Program-made: the position numbers and the translations under genes | Assembly (NCBI GenBank): GCA_029243025.1 | Contig: JAQWSU010000047.1 | Span: 62,001-126,000, forward strand | Reading direction: 5' to 3' | From: Pirellulaceae bacterium | Lineage (GTDB): Bacteria; Planctomycetota; Planctomycetia; Pirellulales; Pirellulaceae | DNA length: 64,000 bases | In this document: positions 18,764 through 29,600 of the stretch, piece after piece | How the letters are laid out: each line of letters opens with the position of its first letter | Numbering within the stretch: position 1 is the first letter of the stretch | The notes under the pieces: model-generated | The model's input: only the letters and a program-made list of their open reading frames with translations | What the model was told of the DNA's origin: nothing | Databases searched by the model: none

Positions 18764-20146
18764 TCAGGAGTCGACAATTGGCAGCGCAATGACAAAGGTG
18801 GCCCCTCGCCCGGCTTCACTGTGCACCACAATCGTCCCTCCGTGTAATTCAACGATCCGCCAGGCTTTTGACAAACCGAAGCCGAGGCCCCGCCCTGCCT
18901 CACGGCCCGAATAGAAGGGATCAAAAAGGTGAGCACGTACGGCGTCGCTTACCCCGGGACCGTTGTCTCGGAGTTCAATTTCCAGCCGCGGCCCCCCGAA
19001 TGGCAGTGGATCAGTCACGCGCCGCACGCGAATGGAGAATTGCCCTTGCCCACCCATCGCTTCACTCGCGTTCGCGCAGATCGCCTGAATTGCAACAGCC
19101 ATCTGTTCCGCGTCGACGGAAACCATTTCTGCTTCGCTGTCGATACTCCATGACATTTCAATGGTGTCCTTCAAGTCGCTTTCCAACAGTGCAACCAAGG
19201 GACGAAACAACTCACCAACTGAAATCGGCTGCAACGTCAAAGCGGGAGGTTTGGCGAACAACATCATGTCAGCAATCATCTCGTGGGCCCGAAAAGCCTG
19301 ACTATTGATCGTGGCCAAACTTCGACGACGCTCCGGATTCGCCTCATCTCGCATTAAGACTTGAGCGCGTGAAGAAATATTTGCCAAAGGATTGTTGATC
19401 TCGTGGCTCGCACCGTAAGCCAACTCCTTCATGGCTGCGATTTTCTGCACTTCAAGCTCTCGTTCAAAGGCATGCTCCAAATGCGCCTGTTGCTCGACCA
19501 GCTCGAACAACCTGGGCAAGGCTTTGTGCAATGGAGTTAAACAAAGGGCGAAGCCTTGCAGCTCCAGCTGGCTTACCTGACACTCTTTTCCTGTTCGACT
19601 GTCATCAACCTCCTCGAGAGAACGCTCGATCGCCGCTCGGAGCACTGCTTGCCCACCACGAGATTCACCCGTCAGACAAACAGGAATTTCGGACGTTTTT
19701 TCAAACGGCTCGTCTACGTTACCAGCAAAACAGAGGGACAAGACCGCAGCCGTATTTCGTTCGGCTGCGCCGAGGTCATGCAGCGCCGCGGCGGTGCGTC
19801 GCATTAAATTCGCGGCTCGAATCCACCACCGCTGAAACTGGAACCACTCCGCCTGACTCAGCTGCCGAGCTTCAAGCGAATCCCGTAGCCGACGCGCGAT
19901 CCCCAAGGCAGGCGCATGGCGGAGCAGGTGGCTGAGATCTTCAAAACAAAGTTCGTCAGCTGGCCATTGGCTCAATAACCAGCTCGCCAACGATGAATCG
20001 CTTAAAATCACCTCGAGCAGCTGATCGGCGTCTCCGGAGACAGTCGCCTCGACCAATCGTGAAACGGTCAGATCGGTGAGAGGCCGCCATGGCAACCCAT
20101 CCGCCAATTTCACACCCAACACGTCGCGAACATCGGGAGAACTCAT
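18764..20146 (-). CDS. Sensor histidine kinase with N-terminal HDOD-like domain
   Basis: The 460-residue soluble kinase has its phospho-acceptor at His248 in GASHEINNPLANI. The ATPase domain shows the N box (AICANASEAM), G1 (RDNGPGV), F box (FDPFYSG) and G2 (GRGLGFGLS). No transmembrane segment is present, so it senses something cytoplasmic. Residues about 15-130 resemble the helical HDOD domain (LLEVILSDSSLASWLL), which is a guess from pattern only. It probably phosphorylates the receiver of the gene just upstream (20210-20794). ATG 20146 is taken as start; an in-frame TTG at 20203 would read straight through the terminator hairpin. No ribosome-binding site other than the T-tract is visible before the ATG. 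Confidence 0.85.
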   Translation of the reverse strand: MSSPDVRDVLGVKLADGLPWRPLTDLTVSRLVEATVSGDADQLLEVILSDSSLASWLLSQWPADELCFEDLSHLLRHAPALGIARRLRDSLEARQLSQAEWFQFQRWWIRAANLMRRTAAALHDLGAAERNTAAVLSLCFAGNVDEPFEKTSEIPVCLTGESRGGQAVLRAAIERSLEEVDDSRTGKECQVSQLELQGFALCLTPLHKALPRLFELVEQQAHLEHAFERELEVQKIAAMKELAYGASHEINNPLANISSRAQVLMRDEANPERRRSLATINSQAFRAHEMIADMMLFAKPPALTLQPISVGELFRPLVALLESDLKDTIEMSWSIDSEAEMVSVDAEQMAVAIQAICANASEAMGGQGQFSIRVRRVTDPLPFGGPRLEIELRDNGPGVSDAVRAHLFDPFYSGREAGRGLGFGLSKAWRIVELHGGTIVVHSEAGRGATFVIALPIVDS

Positions 20147-20148
20147 AG

Positions 20149-20180
20149 AAAAAAACGCGTACCGAGTCATCGGTACGCGT
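20149..20180 (-). terminator. Perfect intrinsic terminator between the response regulator and histidine kinase
   Basis: Arms 20155-20165 and 20170-20180 form a perfect 11-bp stem around the 4-base loop gtca, followed on the minus strand by seven T residues (20155-20149). It ends the regulator transcript, and the kinase ATG (20146) begins two bases after the T-tract. Confidence 0.85.
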
Positions 20181-20209
20181 CTCCGAAAATCGTTTTGATC
20201 CAAGCCTTA

Positions 20210-20794
20210 TCAGGCGTTTGAGGGTGCTGCCTCGAGTGTCAGCAACTCACAAGCTCGTTCTAACAACTTATCAACAGCAAACGGCTTTTGCACAAAATCA
20301 TTTGCACCGGCAGCTTTCAAGTCGGCAACCTTATCGGCTTCGACCATTCCGGAAATACAGATAATTTTGACTTCATCCAACGTGCTGTCACTTCGGACTC
20401 GAACACAAACCTCGCGTCCATTGATGTCCGGTAGCATCACATCCAGCACGACCAAATCAGGACGAAATTCTTTGACAAGCATCCCAGCATCAAACCCATT
20501 ATTCGCCGTACGAACGTCGAAACGACCATCTCGATCAAAGGTATCCTTCAACAGTTCAACCAGTTCCTCATCGTCATCGACGATCAACACTTTGCGTTTG
20601 CCACTTTCCAACGCCTCAGTCGGAATGCCGTTATCTTTCATAAAGGCAAACAGCTGATCGCGCGGAATGCGCCGAAAACGACTACCTGGAACGCGAAATC
20701 CTTTGAGCTGACCGGAATCGAAACAACGAATGATGGTCTGTTGGCTGACCTTACAAATCTTTGCCGCTTCGCCCGTAGTAAACACAGTTTTCAT
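20210..20794 (-). CDS. Response regulator with N-terminal excisionase/MerR-type HTH and C-terminal receiver
   Basis: Residues about 1-62 form an excisionase-family helix-turn-helix (FTTGEAAKICKVSQQTI, then a wing with RVPGSRFRRIP). Residues about 68-185 are a receiver domain with acidic VDDDEEL, the phospho-acceptor Asp118 in VVLDVMLPD, and Lys in VQKPF. This is the reverse of the usual receiver-then-DNA-binding order. Similar HTH-receiver proteins are common in planctomycetes and myxobacteria, but their targets are mostly unknown. AGGAAAGG precedes ATG 20794. The histidine kinase gene follows on the same strand, separated by the terminator hairpin. Confidence 0.9.
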   Translation of the reverse strand: MKTVFTTGEAAKICKVSQQTIIRCFDSGQLKGFRVPGSRFRRIPRDQLFAFMKDNGIPTEALESGKRKVLIVDDDEELVELLKDTFDRDGRFDVRTANNGFDAGMLVKEFRPDLVVLDVMLPDINGREVCVRVRSDSTLDEVKIICISGMVEADKVADLKAAGANDFVQKPFAVDKLLERACELLTLEAAPSNA

Positions 20795-21353
20795 GGCTAC
20801 GAATATCCTTTCCTAGCCTGTATGAGGCCGCTTGCAACACACGGAGTCGTCAAACCCAAGTCCGTTTCGCTGACAATGTCACAGAACGCGCCTAGCTCCC
20901 TCGTTGAGCAAGATTCCGTTTTATGCGTAGAACGCACACTTTCCTGCATCCATCCATTCGGCCAGTTATAAGCGATCCTTCCAACTTTGCCGAACCTCCC
21001 AACTGCCCTGCATTATAGGGATCCCAGAAAGAGCGTCAAGATCGATAATCGCAACGCAAGTTACTATGTTGTATGCATTTACGACTGGAAACCTCACATT
21101 TTGATGCCAAATCACCCGATATTTTCCAATCTGAAAAACCCTAGTAAAGGTCTTTGAATTATCCAAACTGCTGTTTTGCTTCTTAATCCCGCTTTCTCTC
21201 TAAACCAAAAAAATGACCCAAGATTGCCTAGCTAATCGATCGGCCATACGCCTTTCCGTGACCAGCTCAAGCGGTCATTGCTTCCACGGCAAAACGATTG
21301 TTTGCCTTGCCAGCGCGACTCGGCAAAAGAAGAAAAGATTGAATCGATGCGTC
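20795..21353. other. Intergenic region between mnmG and the response regulator
   Basis: No gene is supported in these 559 bases. It must hold the promoter of the response regulator and the 3' end of the mnmG transcript. I found no convincing -35/-10 pair or hairpin-plus-T terminator. Confidence 0.5.
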
Positions 21354-23186
21354 TCAGCTGGTGGATCGATTTCCTTCCAGATAGGTCATCAACAAGGCAA
21401 CGTCGGCTGGCGTGATTCCGCTGATGCGACTGGCCTGAGCCAGACTTACGGGACGAATTTTCGACAGCTTTTCGCGAGCCTCATTCCGAAGCTGCCCGAT
21501 CGATGCATAATCCAGGCTATCTGGAATGCGCTTTGCCGCCAGTCGTTTCTGCCGGGCGACTTCGACTTCTTGCCTCGCAATGTACCCAGAATACTTGATG
21601 TCACATTCCACCTGCCAAGCCACTTCTCGAGTAACAGTTGCCAAAACAGGAAAGCGTTCTTGCATTTCAGCCCAGGTGATCTCGGGACGGCGCAGATACT
21701 TGGCGGCGGTCACAGATTCAATCCGCTCCCTTTCAAGCATGGATTTTAATTCATTGATTTGTTGCTCTTTTGTTTGCAAGTATTCAGAGCGTTCGTCGCC
21801 GACAAGTCCGCACTGAAAGGCGATCGGAGTCAAGCGTCGATCGGCATTGTCTTGCCGCAAGCGAAGCCGGTGTTCGGCGCGGCTTGTGAACATCCGATAA
21901 GGTTCGTCAACCCCCTGGGTGATCAGATCGTCGATCAAGACCCCGATGTAGGCATCTTCTCGAGGAATGATCAAACTTGATTGATCCTTGATCTTCAGCG
22001 CGGCATTCGCACCGGCGACCAAGCCCTGGGCAGCGGCCTCTTCGTATCCGGTCGTTCCATTGATTTGACCGGCAAAGAACAAACCTTGAACTCGTTTCGT
22101 CTCGAGCGTCGCCCGGAGTTGATCGGGAGGGCAAAAATCATACTCAACAGCATACCCATATCGCATAATTTGCACATTTTCGAGCCCTGGAATCAGACGA
22201 AACATTTGATCCTGCACGTCCCGAGGTAGGCTTGTTGAAATTCCATTGACATAGTATTCCTGGGTCTCATAACCCTCGGGTTCTAGAAACAGCTGATGTT
22301 GATCTCGATCCGCAAAGCGGACGACTTTGTCTTCAATCGAGGGACAATAGCGTGGTCCGTTGGATTCTATTTGCCCGCTATAAATAGGGGCTCGTTGCAA
22401 GTTTGCTCGAATCAAATCGTGCACGGCTGGATTTGTGTAGGTAATCCAACAGGGCAGCTGCTCAACTTTTAGTGACGAGTTTAGAAAAGAAAACGGTTGC
22501 GGTTCGTCATCGCCGGGCTGTCTTTCACACTTTGCATAGTCGATGGATCGCCCGTTTACACGAGGTGGCGTGCCCGTCTTGAATCGTTGGACTTGGAAAT
22601 CCAACCGTTTCAAAGCGCCGCTGATCCCACTTGTGGTCCCTTCTCCAGCCCGTCCTCCAGCCGTTTGTGACTCGCCCGTGTGCATCAGCGCCTGCAAAAA
22701 CGTCCCCGTCGTGAGGATGACGGATCGCGCCTGATAGGTCGCCGATCCACGCACACGAACTCCGGTGACTCGTTCTCCCTGCTGGGTTGATTCGGTGACC
22801 AGATCTTCTACGACTTCTTGAATCAGATGGAGCCCGTCTTGATCTTCCACGGCGTGCTTGATCGTCTGCTGGTAGAGTTTCTTATCGGCTTGGGCGCGCG
22901 GGCTGTGCATGGCCGGACCTTTTCGGCAATTGAGCATGCGAAACTGCAAGCCACTCCGATCGATCGCTTGCCCCATGAACCCGCCCAAAGCATCAACTTC
23001 GCGAACAATTTGCCCTTTGCCGACACCACCAATTGCCGGATTACAGCTCATTTGCCCCACCGTATCCAAATTGGTGGTCAACAAAGCGGTGCGTGCGCCC
23101 ACACGTGCGGCAGCAAGCGCCGCTTCCGTCCCCGCATGGCCGGCACCGACGACAATCACATCGTAATCGTAACGGCTACTGTTCAT
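21354..23186 (-). CDS. mnmG: tRNA uridine-5-carboxymethylaminomethyl(34) synthesis enzyme MnmG
   Basis: MnmG (GidA), with MnmE, installs the (carboxymethyl)aminomethyl group at wobble uridine 34 of several tRNAs, using FAD and methylene-tetrahydrofolate. The 610-residue protein begins with the FAD-binding [13 protein letters not shown]. It carries [12 protein letters not shown] and [12 protein letters not shown]-type segments and the second signature [16 protein letters not shown] near residue 370. The C-terminal helical tRNA-binding region ends with [18 protein letters not shown] 23186 is preferred to the in-frame ATG at 23207. Near-full family length suggests an intact enzyme. Confidence 0.96.
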   Translation of the reverse strand: MNSSRYDYDVIVVGAGHAGTEAALAAARVGARTALLTTNLDTVGQMSCNPAIGGVGKGQIVREVDALGGFMGQAIDRSGLQFRMLNCRKGPAMHSPRAQADKKLYQQTIKHAVEDQDGLHLIQEVVEDLVTESTQQGERVTGVRVRGSATYQARSVILTTGTFLQALMHTGESQTAGGRAGEGTTSGISGALKRLDFQVQRFKTGTPPRVNGRSIDYAKCERQPGDDEPQPFSFLNSSLKVEQLPCWITYTNPAVHDLIRANLQRAPIYSGQIESNGPRYCPSIEDKVVRFADRDQHQLFLEPEGYETQEYYVNGISTSLPRDVQDQMFRLIPGLENVQIMRYGYAVEYDFCPPDQLRATLETKRVQGLFFAGQINGTTGYEEAAAQGLVAGANAALKIKDQSSLIIPREDAYIGVLIDDLITQGVDEPYRMFTSRAEHRLRLRQDNADRRLTPIAFQCGLVGDERSEYLQTKEQQINELKSMLERERIESVTAAKYLRRPEITWAEMQERFPVLATVTREVAWQVECDIKYSGYIARQEVEVARQKRLAAKRIPDSLDYASIGQLRNEAREKLSKIRPVSLAQASRISGITPADVALLMTYLEGNRSTS

Positions 23187-23689
23187 TTTTTCGCAATCTC
23201 GGCCCATCGTTGGTTACTACATTTCATTCAACATGCCTCGCCTCCGCAACTCGGTTCGCCCTCATCCGAAACACCTGGTTCAAAACAGCATTTGCTGGAG
23301 AACCAATAGCCGGCATTGAAACGAGCACAGGGAGTATCAGGGCAACCTCGAGGTACACACTTTCCAGCGTATTGCAGACGTCTCTGCAGCCATCAATTAT
23401 CGAGACCCTGAGAAATCCGGAAAGGGGCGAAACGGGCCAGATCAGAATTTAAGCTCGCTGTCAGCGACCAACCATGCGGTAGAAAAGGCATTAGCCGACT
23501 TATTTTCCAGCTGGATTCTTCACGAATCAGGCTGTTTGCCCGTTGCACAGATTGGGGGTTTGGGAGAACCGTCTTCGAAATCGCTGCCATTCCTGCTGAG
23601 GCAAAAAACGGATTCCAGTGCGGCGCCTCTGGCGCCGTACTGGATCGTCCGCTCCCCGTGTGAAGCGGGTAGCCTTGCCCCATCCTTGT
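23187..23689. other. Intergenic region between the giant surface protein and mnmG
   Basis: No gene is supported here. The only clear structure is the inverted repeat at 23617-23641, listed as a candidate terminator for the giant gene. Confidence 0.5.
23603..23641 (-). terminator. Candidate terminator downstream of the giant surface protein gene
   Basis: Arms 23617-23627 and 23631-23641 match at 10 of 11 positions around a 3-base loop, giving a GC-rich stem. On the minus strand six T residues (23608-23603) follow after an 8-base gap, which weakens the case. It lies about 50-90 bases beyond the stop of the giant gene. Confidence 0.4.
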
Positions 23690-26600
23690 TTAGAATTCGG
23701 CAGCTCGCTTTCGCTCTGCATCGTCAGCTAACAGTTCGATCACCAAGTCATCGAGTATGTCAGCTTCTTGCGACCTCGTCGAGTCGGCAAGCTCAGCGAA
23801 GAGAGCATCCGATTGTTTGCTGAGCATGTCTTCGCCCAACACTGCGTCGTGCGAAAGGGTGCCGTGCATTTTCATGGACTCCTCAGCGAACGCTTGCTCA
23901 ACCGCCCCAGTTCGCGCTTCGCCAACTTGGAAACGCGGTTCGATGTCGAGTGCCGCACCGACAATTTGTGTGTCCGGCGTGGCGATCGCTTTGACGGCAG
24001 CCATTGCCGAATTCTGATTGAGATGATTGATTACCAGGAGTGCATCCACGGGAGACAAGAAATTGTCGCCATTCACATCGAGATAGGGTGGCGGCTCGAT
24101 TGGTTCCTGCGACGCCGGTGGCGGATCGAGTGGCCGGGAACCGCCGCTGTTGAGCTCGTTGATCACCCATAAGGCGTCAAGCGGTACGACAAATCCGCTG
24201 GCATCAACGTCCAACCGGTCAGTCTGATTTTGCCAAGGCGGCGTTACAGAGATCACATCGACGGCTACTGTTGCCGCATTCGAAATCAAATTGAACTCGT
24301 CGCGGATCGTATACCGGAAGCTATCGACACCGACAAAATCGACATCGGGCGTGTAAGTCACCGTCCCATCAACGTTGGAGACGGCCGATCCGTTGGTTGC
24401 TGGCGAAACAATATTGACTGAGCCAGGGATGATAATGCCATCCGCATCCAGATCGTTTCCAATCACGTCGATTGTGACCGATTCACCTTGCGTGGTCTCA
24501 GCCGAATCATCATTCGCAACCGGTGGTTGATTTTCATCTGACACATTAACGGTCACCACTGCCTCGTTAGAAACAGCACCTTCGTCATCTCGAACGGTAT
24601 ACCGGAAAGTGTCTGTTCCAAGAAAACTCAGCGACGGTGTGAACGTGACCGTCCCGTCACCATTCAGATCAACAATTCCGCTCTTCGGAATCAAAGTCAC
24701 CACAACCGACTTCGAATCAATTTCACCATCAGGGTCATAATCGTTTGCAATCACGCTGATCGTCTGAGACGAACCTACCTGCGTGAACAGCACATCATCA
24801 ACGGCTACTGGTGGATCATTGACTTTCTCAACGGTGACGGTGACCGTGGCAACGTTTGAAGAGACGCCCATGATATCTCGGACGGTGTACTCAAAAGAGT
24901 CTTGACCAAAATAATTTGCAGCAGGCGTATAAAGTACTGTGCCATCAGGGTTCACTTGTACGACACCATTGGCAGGATCGGTGACCACCTCAACCGAACT
25001 CGGATCAATCGCACCATCAGGATCGAAGTCGTTCGCCAGAATGTCGATCAAAACGGACGTATCTTCCTCCGTGGTCACTTGATCGTCACCGGCAAAGGGA
25101 GGATCGGGAACCGGAACAACTTCGAGTGTCACGACGGCTGGATCGGAGGAAAGAATACTCGTTGAAGCTACATAGTTGAATGAATCAAATCCGAAGAAAT
25201 TCATGTCCGGTGTGTAAGTGAACGAGCCGTCTGGACGGAACGTCAAGGTTCCGTTGGTCACATCACTGACAAGCGAGGCAGTTAATGATCCACCCTGCGG
25301 ATCCTCGTCGTTGGTCAGGACACCGTCGACAGGTGCAACATCGATTTCCGTATCTTCTTCCAGACTGTACTGATTATCACGAGCGACTGGTGGATCAATA
25401 TCTTCGACCACCAACAAGTAGTCCTCAACCTCACCATTGTCAGCTCGGCCAATCGGTGACAAACCACCGCCCGTGCTGAATCGGAAGCGAGCAAACGCAT
25501 CGCCAATTACTGCATCTCTCGGCACACTCAACAAGAGGCTGTTCAAGCCTCGATCAAGCGAGACGCTGTCCAAGACGCGGTCGCTGTCATCGTCAAACGT
25601 TCCATTGCCGTTGTAGTCAATCCAAGCATCGATAAAACCGGCAGTTGAGGCGAGAATTTGCACGGGCACGCTGCCGCCAGGAGCGATCGGCCCCAAGAAT
25701 TCAACCCCGTCATCAAAGAGATCTCCAGAGGCATCCGGACTTGTATTTGCATCAAGCTCCGAATCGACATTTTGCCCCAAGAACACGTTTGAAACAACGA
25801 CGTGCCGTGCCCCATTTTCGTTCAACAACGTCGGATAAGTAGGATCGGGTGTGTCACCAAAATCCAACGGAGCCGGTAGGTCGATCACAAAGCGAACCGA
25901 GAAGGGAGCTTCGTCTTGGTTCGTCTGAAGTTTGTTACCCGCGTTATCTTGGACGCCCTCGATGATCAGGGCATTCACTCCAAGCACCTCTTCGGCGCCA
26001 ATCAACGCCACTTCATCACCCTCGGTGACAAAGCTATAGATGCCGTTGAGCGAACTCGACTTGATCGCGGAATCAATCAGCTGAGCCACGTCGTTTTGGT
26101 CAATTTCTGGAGATGGAACAAAGGTGATCGGGACTAATTGCCCCGTCCCTTCCGAGCTCAGCCCTGGTTCACCCAATACGGTGATGCTGCTCGATTGTGT
26201 TCGAATTTGAACATCTTCGGTCCCGCCCAAGTGCACTCTACCGTTGCCCAAATCCGCAGGGTTAAGCGTGGCAAATTCGACCGACGCAATGGCGTCAGCA
26301 ACCGTTGCAGCAGTCTTGAATTGAGTATCGTTATCGTTGAAATCCATCACAACGTTTCCAACACCGAAAACATTGTCATCGTCGAACTCAAACGTCACCA
26401 ACTGCCGTGAATCCTCGATGGTAAAGGTCTGACCATCGAGAACAGCGCCCGACATGCCCTCTTGGACGAGAGCGGACAGCGAAGTGTCCATCAGAGTATT
26501 CGTCGGACCACCGACGTGAACACGTCCATCGCCCAAATTGAGTGGTGCCAAGCCAAGATCGGCTAATTCAATGGCGTTCACAATCAGATTTGCCACGTCA

Positions 26601-29600
26601 TCGGGAGTATCGGACGGTGCGAACTGGATCGGAATTCGTCCGGGACTAAATTCTTGATTTGAATCAAATTCAAAAGTCACAAGACCAATACCATTGCTCA
26701 AGGTGAACAACTCCTCGTCCGAAACTGCCGACAAGCCGCTGTTACCCGCTGGGACAATTAACGCCAAAGGTTTGGGCATTTCCAGTGTGTAACCACTTTC
26801 AAATTCGAAGCGAGTCGCAAGTTGCCCCTGATCCGCGACAAGGAACTCGAAACCATCCGGAATTTGATCAGCCGAAGTGGTGGCGATCACATGGCGATCA
26901 GTATTAATCAATTCGATTTCATAGGTAAAACCAGGCGCCCAAACACCGGCTTGAGGAGTAAGTAGGATTTCATCACTCGTCGGTTGATAATCGAATCGGT
27001 AATCGAGACCTGCTTGGAGTGGAACTCCGTCTCGCAGTAAAACAACCGAATCGACCGTGATCGAACTGTCATCCACCCCGGTGCCACTTGCCGTTCCTGA
27101 CTCACCCAGATCGAGGACCTTCACGACAAACGAAGTCAGATTGGCATCTTCGACACGCACCCTGTCGACAATCGGATTTTGATCAGTGCCTTCCGCATCG
27201 TTATCAACGGGTCGGACCAACTGTGCGGTCGGTCCAGCGAAGTCAACTCGATCAATCGCCCCACGATCCTTGAAAATATTTTCGCCGATTCCTCCCGAAG
27301 GTTCGACGGACGGATCATCTGCTCGTAATTGTCCGAGGACATCAAATTCGGGGGCCAACACCGGCGAGGGCGAAATCTCAAGTGGATTTTTCACCGTCAC
27401 CAAATTGGGCCGGTCCTCCAGGGAGTCCAACGCACTGTCGATCGCTCGTGACGCCTCTGCGGGATAGAAGTTTCCATCTTCTCGATCAACGAACAATTCT
27501 TCATCGGGGTTGATCGAAATTGGAAAGTCACCCACATTGAGATTCACTGCATTGTCAACGTTGCCTTGATAGAGCGTGCCACCAATGGTTGACATCGCGG
27601 CTTGTGAAAGATCAGACAAAATACCTTGTTTGAAATTCACAACAATGTTGTTCATCACTGTCGGATTGGCATTGTCTTCGAGATAGATCCCCACATCTTG
27701 GAAATCATCCGTGTCGTAGAGGTTATTGCTGGTGAGTGTTCCACCAAGTCCAACCACCGTATTATTGACGATCCGACCGTAAGGCACGGCACCGTGTTGC
27801 ACTTCTTGGGTGAAGGTATCGGTCCAATTACCAGGACTGATCACCTCGGCAGCACCCTCAATGAAGATCTCATCCCCCCGTCCACGAAGGAGTGATACGT
27901 CAAGACTTGAGCTATCAATGGCGTGCATGAGAGCGTCAGCCATGTCTCGCCCTAACTGATCATATCGGCTGGCACAATCGTTCAGACCATGAACCGCCAG
28001 ACAGCCGCCGTTCGCCTGCCAGAGCACAGGAATCACCCCGTTGGCCAAATCACGCGTGGCGGCACCCGCTTGAATCTGGAATGTCTGCGAATTTCCGTGC
28101 AAGTCGACCACACTGAAGAGGAAACCATCACGAGCTTCCCCGTCAGCTGCCGCAACGGGTGCGATCATCAAGACACCATTGGGATCTCCACTGAAGTGAA
28201 TACCGCCGGCATTATTGAAGGCAATAACATTGTTTGTGATTGTCACGCCAGGCGCCAATTCATCCTGGTTGATCTCACGCAAGTTACGGACTGCTCCCGT
28301 ATGCGGGATATAATCGCCGTTCGCAAACTGTGCATCTTTGACTGTATTCAGCGGATCATAAAACGTGTATTCGGGCAGATCTCGCAAACCATCTTCGACA
28401 ACAATTCCGTACTGGCGCGAGCTCTGAATATTGTTCGAGTGAACAATAATCTGGCCTTGGTCACGTTTACTATTCGACGTTCCGAACTCGTCAAACGCCA
28501 TGAACTCAATGCCGTTCGGAGCCGCCTCGACTTCAATCAGTACATTGCCGTACAAGTCGACTCGATTCGAAGTCGTTTCTCCCACGACCACTCCGCCCGA
28601 CAGTGACGCGATCAAATCCAGATTGACATCCGCCGAATTGATCAAGTCACGAAGTTGAGCAGCAAGCACGAATCCGGGATCGGTCACATCAAAGTTAACC
28701 GGGATATGACCGGCTGCGACGCCGTCGTTGAACGCAACGTTTTCATATTCGAAAACCACTTCTCGCAAGCCATCACCAATCGTGAATGTCTTACCATCGA
28801 ACACATCAGCGCCATTTGGGGCCAACAAGGTAACAACATTCGTCAGTCGATCGCGTGGATCGAAGCTGCGATCCGGTGCTCCTCCCAAAGTGTACTGCGA
28901 GGCGCGACGAATCTCGATTTGGTATTCACCATATTCAATCCCAGCCGTAGGTGTTGTGATTGTTGCTCCCTGATCGATTGCAAATACATCCGGAATTTCA
29001 GCGGACATTGGATAGTCAGGACGTGTATCAATCAATTCCTCGCCTTGACCGGCAAAACCGATCAACAGGTCATCGATATAGACACCTTCTTGCAGAACGG
29101 CAAAGTCTAACTCTTCATCACCAAAATCGTACAAGACCTGCGTATTCGCTTCAAAACGATTGCGAACACCGAAGCTACCGAGCTGATCAGCGGGTAAAAC
29201 TTGAGTCATACCGAGCGGACCAGGATCGACAACGTCATGTCCAATGATTTGAACCTTGAAATCGTGGAATTTGATCACCTCAAGGACTCCACCGGAAAAG
29301 GTATCGGCCAAAGGTTGGATCATTGCTTCGGCAACTTCATCGGGATCCATCTCGGAATGAACGACGACCGATCGCCCCACTGTGCCAGGCTCACCTTCGA
29401 CTACAACAATCGGATCGGCACTCTGAGTCAGACTCAGAGCTCCCTCGAGATTAAGTCGTTCGCTCAGCTGATGAGGAATCACTGCTGCCGGACCGTTTGC
29501 CACAATCGACTCGGCCAACAAGGCAGCCACATCGTTGGCTGTCAAGTCATCCGTAATGGTGACCGGGACATTGGTCCCTTCCACTTCACCGTCACGAGTG

